Part shown: in pieces, positions 44,807 to 53,053 of the stretch
Layout: each line of letters begins with the position of its first letter
How positions within the stretch are numbered: the stretch's first letter is position 1
Source of the DNA: Synechocystis sp. PCC 7338
GTDB lineage: Bacteria; Cyanobacteriota; Cyanobacteriia; Cyanobacteriales; Microcystaceae
Direction of reading: 5' to 3'
Assembly (NCBI RefSeq): GCF_018282115.1
Contig: NZ_CP054306.1
Location: 3,271,488 to 3,335,487 of the forward strand
DNA: 64,000 nucleotides
The notes under the pieces: model-generated
Told to the model about the DNA's origin: nothing
What the model saw: the letters and a program-made list of their open reading frames with translations, nothing else
The model's database searches: none
Program-made: the position numbers and the translations under genes

Positions 44807-47059
44807 ATGCTACCTGCTTTTTCCCCCATTTTCCGTCGACTTTTACCTGCTGTCACCTTTGAACGCTTGCTTCGTTTTTGGCGTACCCTGGCCCAACAAA
44901 CAGGGGATGGAGTGCAGTGTTTTGTGGGGGATTTACCCAGCAGTTTGAAACCTGTCCCTGGGCCATCGGTGCTTGATGCAGAAATCGACCACCGTTTTGC
45001 GCTCCTCGTTAGTCCAGGACAATGGGCTTTATTGGAAGGAGAACAAATCTCTCCCCATCATTATGCGGTGTCGATCACCTTTGCCCAGGGCATCATCGAA
45101 GATTTTATCAACAAGCAAAATTTGCCCGTCGTAGCAGAGGCTATGCCCCACCGGCCAGAGGAACAGTCTGGTCCCAGCATCGCCGAACAATTGACCCTGG
45201 GGCTACTGGAAATTCTCAACAGTGACAGCACTAGCTTTTCCCCAGAGCCTTCCCTCCAGGACAGTCTGCAGGCCAGCCAGGTAAAGGTTCTCAGTCAAGT
45301 CATTGCCCAGATTCGTCAAAGCTTAGACTTGGCAGAAATTCTCAATAAGGCCGTGACGGCGGTGCAGAAATTTCTCTTTGTCGATCGCCTAGTTATTTAC
45401 CAATTCCATTACCATCAGCCATCCCTTACCCCGGTGGGGGAAGAGCCCACGTCAACTCCTAAGCCCCGCCAGCAATATGGAGAGGTGACCTATGAAGCAC
45501 GGCGATCCCCAGAAATTGACACCATGCTGGGAATCATGACTGAAAATGATTGTTTTTCCCAAGTCCTCAGTTACGAACAAAAATACCTCAAGGGCGCTGT
45601 GGTGGCGGTCAATGACATTGAAAACCACTACTCTTCTTCCTACTGTTTAGTCGGACTGCTGCAACGCTATCAAGTACGGGCTAAATTAGTGGCTCCCATT
45701 ATCGTTGAAGAACAGCTTTGGGGTTTGTTGATTGCTCACCAGTGTCACCATCCCCGGCAATGGTTGGACAGCGAAAAGAATTTTTTGGGTCAAATTGGCG
45801 AACACCTAGCCGTAGCGATTGTTCAGTCCCTACTGTATAGCGAAGTGCAAAATCAGAAAAATAACTTTGAAAAACGGGTAATTGAACGAACCAAGGAATT
45901 GCGGGATACACTCATGGCGGCCCAGGCGGCTAACCTCCTAAAAAGTCAATTTATTAACAATATTTCCCATGAATTACGTACTCCATTAACTAGTATTATT
46001 GGTCTTTCTGGTACCCTATTGAGGTGGTTTGATCATCCCACATCTTTGCCACCGGCTAAGCAACAATATTACCTGCTAAATATACAGGAAAATGGCAAAA
46101 AACTGTTAAATCAGATTAATAGCATTATCCAACTTTCCCAGCTTGAATCTGGTCAAACAGCCCTTAACAGTCAATCTTTTTCCCTACACACCCTAGCCCA
46201 GACAGTGATCCATTCCCTAATGGGGGTGGCGGTTAAACAACAAATTAATTTAGAGCTAGACTACCAAATTAATTTAGGCCAGGATCAATTCTGTGCTGAC
46301 CAGGAAAGGCTGGATCAAATTTTGACCCAACTACTCAACAATGCACTGAAATTTACCCCGGCGGAAGGCACAGTTATTCTCCGTATTTGGAAAGAAAAGA
46401 ACCAGGCTATTTTTCAGGTGGAAGATACGGGCATTGGCATCAATGAACAACAGTTGCCGGTGTTGTTTGAGGCCTTTAAAGTAGTGGGGGACAGCTACAC
46501 TAGCTTTTATGAAACCGGCGGGGTAGGCCTCGCTTTAACCAAACAGTTGGTGGAGCTCCATGGTGGTTACATTGAAGTGGAATCCAGTCCTGGGCAGGGG
46601 ACAATTTTCACCACCATAATTCCTCAACAGAGTTTACCCCTGGCTACCAAGGGACCAGTCCAAAATAAGTTGGATGCGGTTATGCCCTTTAATTCCAGTG
46701 TGATTGTCATCGAACAGGATGAGGAAATTGCCACACTGATTTGTGAATTATTGACCGTGGCTAACTATCAAGTCATCTGGTTAATTGATACCACCAATGC
46801 CCTGCAACAGGTAGAACTGTTACAACCGGGCTTGATTATTGTGGATGGGGATTTTGCCGATGTAACGGAAGTAACCAGAGGAATTAAAAATTCCCGGCGT
46901 ATCAGTAAAGTCACGGTTTTTTTGTTGAGTGAGTCTCTATCATCAGCGGAGTGGCAAGCATTGTCCCAAAAGGGCATTGATGATTACTTGCTTAAACCTC
47001 TCCAGCCAGAATTACTTTTGCAACGGGTGCAGAGCATCCCACAGGAGCCTCTCCGCTAA
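44807..47059 (+). CDS. Hybrid histidine kinase with cyanobacteriochrome-like GAF
   Basis: A 750-residue hybrid sensor kinase; start ATG 44807 (MLPAFSPIFR) is preferred over TTG 44765. Residues about 1-150 are a short cyanobacterial N-domain. A GAF domain (about 165-345) follows, ending in the phytochrome-type pattern LWGLLIAHQCHHPRQW. Then come HisKA with the phospho-acceptor His in NNISHELRTPL (His388), HATPase (N box NNALKFTP, G1 DTGIG) and a C-terminal receiver (VIEQDEE; Asp in IIVDGDF; Lys in DDYLLKPL). In the GAF the bilin-attachment Cys position is kept (SYCLVGLLQRYQVRA) but the following His is Leu. Upstream of hfq in the same direction. Confidence 0.88.
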   Translation: MLPAFSPIFRRLLPAVTFERLLRFWRTLAQQTGDGVQCFVGDLPSSLKPVPGPSVLDAEIDHRFALLVSPGQWALLEGEQISPHHYAVSITFAQGIIEDFINKQNLPVVAEAMPHRPEEQSGPSIAEQLTLGLLEILNSDSTSFSPEPSLQDSLQASQVKVLSQVIAQIRQSLDLAEILNKAVTAVQKFLFVDRLVIYQFHYHQPSLTPVGEEPTSTPKPRQQYGEVTYEARRSPEIDTMLGIMTENDCFSQVLSYEQKYLKGAVVAVNDIENHYSSSYCLVGLLQRYQVRAKLVAPIIVEEQLWGLLIAHQCHHPRQWLDSEKNFLGQIGEHLAVAIVQSLLYSEVQNQKNNFEKRVIERTKELRDTLMAAQAANLLKSQFINNISHELRTPLTSIIGLSGTLLRWFDHPTSLPPAKQQYYLLNIQENGKKLLNQINSIIQLSQLESGQTALNSQSFSLHTLAQTVIHSLMGVAVKQQINLELDYQINLGQDQFCADQERLDQILTQLLNNALKFTPAEGTVILRIWKEKNQAIFQVEDTGIGINEQQLPVLFEAFKVVGDSYTSFYETGGVGLALTKQLVELHGGYIEVESSPGQGTIFTTIIPQQSLPLATKGPVQNKLDAVMPFNSSVIVIEQDEEIATLICELLTVANYQVIWLIDTTNALQQVELLQPGLIIVDGDFADVTEVTRGIKNSRRISKVTVFLLSESLSSAEWQALSQKGIDDYLLKPLQPELLLQRVQSIPQEPLR

Positions 47060-47083
47060 ATTTGTTGATGGTTAATACTCTGA

Positions 47084-47377
<294 letters not shown>

Positions 47378-47563
47378 GAATTAATAATCCGGCCAAAGCA
47401 ATGGATGGCCAAAGATATGATTAAACAGCTATTGTTAAACCATGTTTTTGTGGCCCGTTGATAGAACTGAGCTAACAGCTAAACTCCATGGCCGGCAACT
47501 GTCCCAGAACTCTGTCCTTTTTTCTTCCCAAAGTCAGCCCTTCCACTCCGAATTAAGTCCCCC

Positions 47564-48085
47564 ATGAGCATCCAAGAAATCTTTGCTAAAGCCATCCAGG
47601 ATGGATACCTCACCCCCGCTATGGAAGCAGAAGTGGGGCGTCTTTGTGAAAGTGGGGTGGATTTGGATCAAGGGGAATACGAAGCGCTCGATCGCCTGAT
47701 GGCGGCCCTGTTGGCCGGGGACGTAGTTGCCATGCCCCACAAACAATTCATTAACGTCATGGAAGAAATGGTCCTGACTGAGGTGGTTTCCCAGGTGTCT
47801 AAATATCAGAAAACCACGGAAAAACAACCTGATATTGCTGACATTGCCGCCTATGCCCTCAACCGCTTACCACCTCTGTACGCCACCTCCGAAGAAGGGG
47901 CCGAATATCAACGTCAACGGGCTTCCGAAGAACTGGAATTCCTCATTCAACAACAGGTGAAAGAAGGACTGGGTCGATACTTTGACCGCCCTCAAATCGC
48001 CGACCGTAAGCCCCTAGAACCATTGGTTAAGCAGGATCTGATCAGCCAAATGGCGCTTCTGTTAGAAGCCCTAGCCCAGGATTAA
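47564..48085 (+). CDS. comFB: ComFB-domain cyclic-dinucleotide binding protein
   Basis: A 173-residue protein with a ComFB domain: EEMVLTEVVSQVSKY, then DIAAYALNRLPPLYATSEEG, the conserved core. Cyanobacterial ComFB proteins (CdgR) bind c-di-GMP and/or c-di-AMP and affect cell size and natural competence. The N-terminal 60 residues form a helical cyanobacteria-specific domain. Same direction as hfq, 186 bp apart, with no intrinsic terminator that I can see between them. Confidence 0.9.
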   Translation: MSIQEIFAKAIQDGYLTPAMEAEVGRLCESGVDLDQGEYEALDRLMAALLAGDVVAMPHKQFINVMEEMVLTEVVSQVSKYQKTTEKQPDIADIAAYALNRLPPLYATSEEGAEYQRQRASEELEFLIQQQVKEGLGRYFDRPQIADRKPLEPLVKQDLISQMALLLEALAQD

Positions 48086-48409
48086 CCACAACACAAAACC
48101 GGGGCCATGGCCGTGAACTACGATAAAAATAGTACAAAGTAGCGAGAAATTGAAGGAAACCTAGGTGACGAAGGATTTAGTCCAGTGGATCAACTGGATT
48201 AGAGCAAATTAGGAACTGCCATAGGGTGAAGGGAGGCTCTGGGTTCTCGGCTATAGGATTGATTTATCCGTCGATGGCTATCCTTGGCCTGGTAATGATT
48301 AGTAAGCTTGTTGTGGCCGACTCTACCCTAATTTATTCTCCCTAACTTTTCTTTTACCTATCCATGGCAGCCCTGGCGGTTACTGTGAACTAATTGGGCC
48401 TAATTCGAG
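48086..48409. other. Intergenic region, no gene seen
   Basis: 324 bp between comFB and the M48 peptidase gene. No ORF of credible composition, no tRNA-like cloverleaf and no strong terminator were recognised on reading. It presumably carries the peptidase promoter. Confidence 0.45.
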
Positions 48410-49258
48410 ATGGGTTTTCGTCGTCGCTATCAAAATTTTTTTGCTTGGATTCTCACCGTTGTTCTCACCGCCACTGTCACCGTTGGCATTGCTTCTCCAG
48501 CGGGGGCCCAATCCTGGATGAATTTATTGCTCCAAGGACTACAGGTGATTCAACTTTCCAATCTTTCTGACCAGCAGGAAGTACGGTTGGGGCAACAGAT
48601 TAATCAGCAACTTTACCAGCGGGGAGAATTTCGTCCCCACGGCGATCGCCAATTGCAGAGTTACATCAACGAAATTGGCCAACGATTAGCCCGTACCAGT
48701 AGCCGACCCAATATCCCCTACACATTCCAGGTGGTGGATGACCGCAGAATTAACGCCTTTGCCACCATGGGGGGCTTTGTTTACGTTAATACTGGCCTGA
48801 TTGCCGCCGCCGAAAATGAAGCTGAGTTGGCCAGCGTCATCGCCCACGAAATTGCCCACATTGCCGAGCGCCATGCCGTGACCAGAATGCGGGATGTGGG
48901 TCTTTCCCAGGGATTAATTTCCGCTGCTGGTATGCGGGAAAATAACATTGTCCAGATGGCGATGCAACTGGGCTTTAATCTGCCCATGAGTCGGGAAGAT
49001 GAATTAAGCGCCGATGCCATGGGGCTAAGGAACCTAGTGCGGGCAGGCTATGCCCCTGCGGGCATGGTTAGTTTCATGGAAAAATTACGGCGACAGAGTG
49101 GTGCCGCTCCAGAGTTCCTCAGCAGTCATCCCCTGACCCAAAATCGCATTACCTCACTGCAGAGGAGTATTCCGCCCCAATACCTTTACCAAGGGGATGG
49201 GTTGGACTCCCAAGCCTATAGTCGACGCATTGGCCGCCAAGCCTCCACCCTCCGTTAG
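48410..49258 (+). CDS. Exported M48 family metallopeptidase
   Basis: A 282-residue periplasmic zinc peptidase related to BepA/YfgC/LoiP. Signal peptide at residues about 10-34 (FAWILTVVLTATVTVGIASP). Zinc motif HEIAH at 146-150 and the third-ligand Glu in SREDELSADAMGL. BepA-type enzymes survey outer-membrane protein assembly; unlike BepA, no C-terminal TPR is present. The product ends STLR and its gene meets the convergent kinase gene with a 4-bp overlap of stops. Confidence 0.88.
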   Translation: MGFRRRYQNFFAWILTVVLTATVTVGIASPAGAQSWMNLLLQGLQVIQLSNLSDQQEVRLGQQINQQLYQRGEFRPHGDRQLQSYINEIGQRLARTSSRPNIPYTFQVVDDRRINAFATMGGFVYVNTGLIAAAENEAELASVIAHEIAHIAERHAVTRMRDVGLSQGLISAAGMRENNIVQMAMQLGFNLPMSREDELSADAMGLRNLVRAGYAPAGMVSFMEKLRRQSGAAPEFLSSHPLTQNRITSLQRSIPPQYLYQGDGLDSQAYSRRIGRQASTLR

Positions 49259-50553
49259 GGTAATTCCTCTAGCAAAACAGTGAAGGTGACGGTGGACCCC
49301 AGTCCTTCCCCCATACTAAAAAAGGCCACTTTACCCCCCATGGTTTCCACCAACTTTTGGGAAATTACCAGTCCCAATCCCGTACCGCCATAGGCTTTTG
49401 AGTGGGAGCCATCAATTTGCACAAATTTTTTAAATAATTTGGACTGTTGCTCCAGGGAAACCCCAATCCCCGTATCTCCCACGCTCACTTTTAATAGTCC
49501 TGGTTTTTGTACCCCTTCCCAGACGACAGTGCGGGGCACCACTTCCACCGTCACTGTAATACCCCCTTCATGGGTAAATTTGAGGGCGTTGCCGACAATA
49601 TTCAGCATCACCTGTAACAACCAACGCTGATTGCCGTAAACCGCCAAGGGCCTTTGGGGAGGAACAGTTAGGCAAAAGCTGAGACCCTTATTTTGGGCTT
49701 GGGGCAGGGCAAAATTTTCCGTCGCCTGGAGCACTTCACCAAAATCCACCACTTCCAATTCAATGCCCACCCGCCCCGCTTCAATTTTAGCTAGGTCGAG
49801 GATGTCGTTAATTAAATTCAGCAGTAACAGGGCAGACTGGTAAGCTTCTTCGATAAATTCGTGTTTTTCCGCCTCCGAATCCGCCATGTCATCTAAAATT
49901 AGCCGCAAAAAGCCGATGATGCCATTTAATGGAGTGCGGAGTTCATGGGTGGTGCTGGCCAGGAATTCACTTTTGAGCCGAGATGCTTCTTCCGCCGCTT
50001 TGGTGGCCTGTCTTAATTCCTGGTAGAGGGTGGCATGGGCGATCGCCGTTCCAGTTTGCTCGGCCAATTCCTGGAGCAGGGCTTCCGTTTCTGGATGCCA
50101 AGGGCCAGGGGCTGGGCCCAGTTGTTGCAAACAGAGATAGCCGTTGGCTTGGTCTTGGTAGAGGGTAGGGAAAATCCACAGTCCCGCCAAATCCTCCCCT
50201 TGAAACTGAATATCGTAGAGAGTGAGGGGTTGGTGTTGCTCAAATAGCCGCCGCCAAATTTCACTTTCCTCCGGCACAATCAGGTTGGTAAAGGCCGCTA
50301 CCGTAGGCTGACAGAATTCCGCTTCTATCTGTAGGTGGCGACTTTGGGCATCTCTAGTCAACAGCAGGCAACGGCTTACTCCCAAGGTAGAGCCAATACT
50401 ATCCACCGCCTCTTGCCAAATGGTGGGTAGATGGAGGCTATTGCGTCGGATCCTTTTGGCGATCGCCGTCAACTGGGAAATAACAGGGGGGTGCAGAGGA
50501 TCCAAAGAAGAAAATCTGAGGGTGGATTCCGTCAAATCGCTCGGCTGTCCCAT
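49255..50553 (-). CDS. GAF-domain sensor histidine kinase
   Basis: A 432-residue soluble kinase with a GAF domain (residues about 40-185), HisKA with His203 in STTHELRTPLNG, and HATPase (N box NIVGNALKFTHEG, DTGIG, and GGTGLGLVISQ). No membrane segment, so it probably senses a cytoplasmic signal. The GAF lacks a bilin Cys motif. No response regulator is adjacent, so its partner is elsewhere. Convergent with the M48 peptidase gene. Confidence 0.88.
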   Translation of the reverse strand: MGQPSDLTESTLRFSSLDPLHPPVISQLTAIAKRIRRNSLHLPTIWQEAVDSIGSTLGVSRCLLLTRDAQSRHLQIEAEFCQPTVAAFTNLIVPEESEIWRRLFEQHQPLTLYDIQFQGEDLAGLWIFPTLYQDQANGYLCLQQLGPAPGPWHPETEALLQELAEQTGTAIAHATLYQELRQATKAAEEASRLKSEFLASTTHELRTPLNGIIGFLRLILDDMADSEAEKHEFIEEAYQSALLLLNLINDILDLAKIEAGRVGIELEVVDFGEVLQATENFALPQAQNKGLSFCLTVPPQRPLAVYGNQRWLLQVMLNIVGNALKFTHEGGITVTVEVVPRTVVWEGVQKPGLLKVSVGDTGIGVSLEQQSKLFKKFVQIDGSHSKAYGGTGLGLVISQKLVETMGGKVAFFSMGEGLGSTVTFTVLLEELP

Positions 50554-50640
50554 GTCAAAAAATGGTTAAGTGGTGGAGTCAGCGGGAGAAATAGCATAAC
50601 CAACCATGGAGTCTATCTCTCCCTGAGAAAGCCAAAAAAG

Positions 50641-50871
50641 TTAGTCGTTCCATTCTCCCCGGGGGGGAACGGGGGGATTGCGGCGCAAATTGCGGGTTAG
50701 CTCATCGTCCCGTTGTTTTTCCCCCCTTAGCCATTGCTTCACAGCCATTTCAATTACCCGATTCGGCTCATTGGTCAAATGCTGAATTTGATCCATCAGA
50801 TCTGAGTCCAACTGAATGGAAACTTCTATTTTTTCAGAGTCCCGAAGCGAGGCAGAGGTATTGTCATTCAT
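50641..50871 (-). CDS. RHH-like small conserved protein
   Basis: A 76-residue protein with a ribbon-helix-helix-like core (KIEVSIQLDSDLMDQIQHLT; RVIEMAVKQWLRGEK) and a well-kept C-terminal tail (DELTRNLRRNPPVPPRGEWN) that I recognise as typical for a conserved cyanobacterial family. It may be an antitoxin or a small DNA-binding protein. No toxin gene is adjacent. The tail repeats Pro/Arg and is probably disordered. Confidence 0.7.
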   Translation of the reverse strand: MNDNTSASLRDSEKIEVSIQLDSDLMDQIQHLTNEPNRVIEMAVKQWLRGEKQRDDELTRNLRRNPPVPPRGEWND

Positions 50872-51046
50872 GGCGTTAGAAACGAGGTCTTCACCAATTA
50901 TAGTATCCCATCAGTTTCAGGCCAGGCGGATATAATATATGGAACTTCAGGAAAAGTTACCAATTGGGAAAATCCATCCAGATTGAACAATTTTTGTAAA
51001 CCTCCTGCCGCCTCCAAGTTATCAACGCCAGCTCCATAACTCTGCC

Positions 51047-52126
51047 ATGTTAGACGCCGTTATTATTCTCCTCTCCATTTTCACCTTTGCAGGGGTCGGC
51101 TTCGCCGTGGTGGATCTGTTACCGGATTCTGTCCAGATGCAAATTTCTAACATGGACGCCCTGCGTTGGCTGGCGGCGGGTTTCATGTCCATTATCGGCC
51201 TGGCGATCGGGCTGGTGGCCCAAACTACCTACCGCAGATTGGAAAACCAGATTCGCCAAACCCCCATTGAAACCATTCTCACTAGGGCAGTGGGTTTAGT
51301 CATTGGTTTGTTGATTGCCAACCTCATGCTAGCCCCCATTTTTTTGTTACCCATTCCCGGGGAATTTTCGTTTATTAAGCCCACCCTGGCAGTGTTTGGC
51401 AGTATTATTTTTGCCTTTCTTGGCATCAGTTTGGCCGACACCCATGGCCGCACCTTTATGCGCCTCATTAACCCCAACAGCATTGAAACCATGTTGTTGG
51501 CCGAGGGCACCCTCAAACCCATCGCGCCCAAAATTGTTGATACCAGTTGCATTATTGACGGCCGCATTGAACCCCTATTGGCTACCGGTTTTATTGAAGG
51601 CCAAGTATTAGTGCCCCAATTTGTCTTGGCGGAACTACAACAATTAGCCGATGCGAGCAACGACCAAAAACGGGTGCGAGGCCGGCGGGGCTTAGATATT
51701 CTTGGCAGTATCCAGGCGGATTTTCCCGAAAGCATTGTCATTCATTCCGCTGATTATGAAGACATTGCCACTGTGGACGCCAAACTAGTCCATTTGGCTC
51801 AGGAAATCAATGGCATTTTACTGACCAATGATTACAACCTCAGCAAAGTTGCCAATTTGCAGAAAGTACAAATTCTCAACGTTAACGATTTAGCCCAGGC
51901 CGTGCGCCCCATTTACCTGCCAGGGGATTCCCTCGCCTTAAAAATCGTCAAACAAGGCAAGGAAGCTTCCCAGGGAGTAGGTTACCTAGAAGATGGCACC
52001 ATGGTGGTGGTGGAAGAAGGACGCAACCATGTGGGCTCAGAATTGCAGGTCATTGTCACTTCAGCTTTACAAACCTCCGCTGGTCGGATGATTTTTGCTA
52101 AAACTCCTTCAGTACTAGCTTCGTAG
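51047..52126 (+). CDS. Membrane PIN/TRAM-domain protein (YacL-like)
   Basis: A 359-residue protein with four predicted N-terminal membrane helices (about residues 1-135: VIILLSIFTFAGVGFAVVDL; AVGLVIGLLIANLMLAPIFL). A PIN nuclease domain follows (about 160-290: KIVDTSCIIDGRIEPLL; VHLAQEINGILLTNDYNLSK) and then a C-terminal TRAM domain (about 295-350). The acidic residues of PIN are kept. Homologues of Bacillus YacL are common; the RNA target is unknown. Confidence 0.88.
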   Translation: MLDAVIILLSIFTFAGVGFAVVDLLPDSVQMQISNMDALRWLAAGFMSIIGLAIGLVAQTTYRRLENQIRQTPIETILTRAVGLVIGLLIANLMLAPIFLLPIPGEFSFIKPTLAVFGSIIFAFLGISLADTHGRTFMRLINPNSIETMLLAEGTLKPIAPKIVDTSCIIDGRIEPLLATGFIEGQVLVPQFVLAELQQLADASNDQKRVRGRRGLDILGSIQADFPESIVIHSADYEDIATVDAKLVHLAQEINGILLTNDYNLSKVANLQKVQILNVNDLAQAVRPIYLPGDSLALKIVKQGKEASQGVGYLEDGTMVVVEEGRNHVGSELQVIVTSALQTSAGRMIFAKTPSVLAS

Positions 52127-52200
52127 GCGCACAATCCCCCTTCCTCGGGCAGGGCAAAAACTATTTTCAGTGGCATTTGCCTGTTTAGATCAGCCTTTGC

Positions 52201-52767
52201 CTAGGGGGCATCCTGCCATTGGGGAGCCAAGGTAATAAAATCAAAAACCTCTGCCCCGGGGTGACAAGTGACACAGGTATTGCTTGTTACCTCCTCTGGC
52301 ATGGGCACCCTTGGGTGTAGAGCCTTAAAAAAGCGCGATTTCTCCGCATAGAGGGGAACCGGGTTATTGGGGGGCAATGGTCGGGAAAACGTACTCACAT
52401 AATCCCAAATAAGTAACTGGGTCAAGCGATTAATGTTGGGAATGCTGACCCCATAATGAACATCCGGACGGCGCAAAATTTCCTGCCAAGATTCCAGGGG
52501 CAACACTTCCGGCGGTAGAGCAATATGACAGCTAGTGCAGGTTTCAATATAGGACTCAAAACCAGGAAGGTAACGGGTAGGAATCGGATCAACGGAACGG
52601 GGATTTTCTGGGATGACTGGGGGCAAATTCTGTGGAATGCTTGCCTGGGCTATTAAGCTATCCTTCGGTTGACCATGGGGAGCCCAGGTCTGGGCCATCG
52701 CCCAACCACCACTAAAGGAAAGAAAAATGAGAACTAATCCTGTCAGAACCACTGGCCAAATTCGCAT
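52201..52767 (-). CDS. Exported diheme c-type cytochrome
   Basis: A 188-residue periplasmic or lumenal protein with a signal peptide (about residues 5-25) and two heme-attachment sites: CTSCH at 77-81 and CVTCH at 165-169. The region between is Pro-rich and has YGVSIPNINRLTQLLIWDYV. It resembles the small cyanobacterial diheme cytochrome c family with no assigned electron partner. Alone on the strand, convergent with the PIN/TRAM gene. Confidence 0.85.
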   Translation of the reverse strand: MRIWPVVLTGLVLIFLSFSGGWAMAQTWAPHGQPKDSLIAQASIPQNLPPVIPENPRSVDPIPTRYLPGFESYIETCTSCHIALPPEVLPLESWQEILRRPDVHYGVSIPNINRLTQLLIWDYVSTFSRPLPPNNPVPLYAEKSRFFKALHPRVPMPEEVTSNTCVTCHPGAEVFDFITLAPQWQDAP

Positions 52768-53053
52768 GGTTGTTTCCGATTACACCAATCCATCAATTAA
52801 GATCATTTGTCCGGGGACATGGTCCGAAGACCCCACAATTTTAGCAGTCCCCACCGGCACACCGTTTTTTCCCCTCTTCTCTGAGCCCAAGATCCATAGC
52901 TGTGCCTGCTTGGAATTTAGAAAAGGATAGGGCGGAGATTTTACGTCTATGGCTATATGGCTAAGCGGAAGATCCGCCATAAATCTTAATTGCCCTATTC
53001 CAGAAAGTCAAAACCTAAGATTTATTGGCCCAAGGGAGAAAGAAATAGATTTG

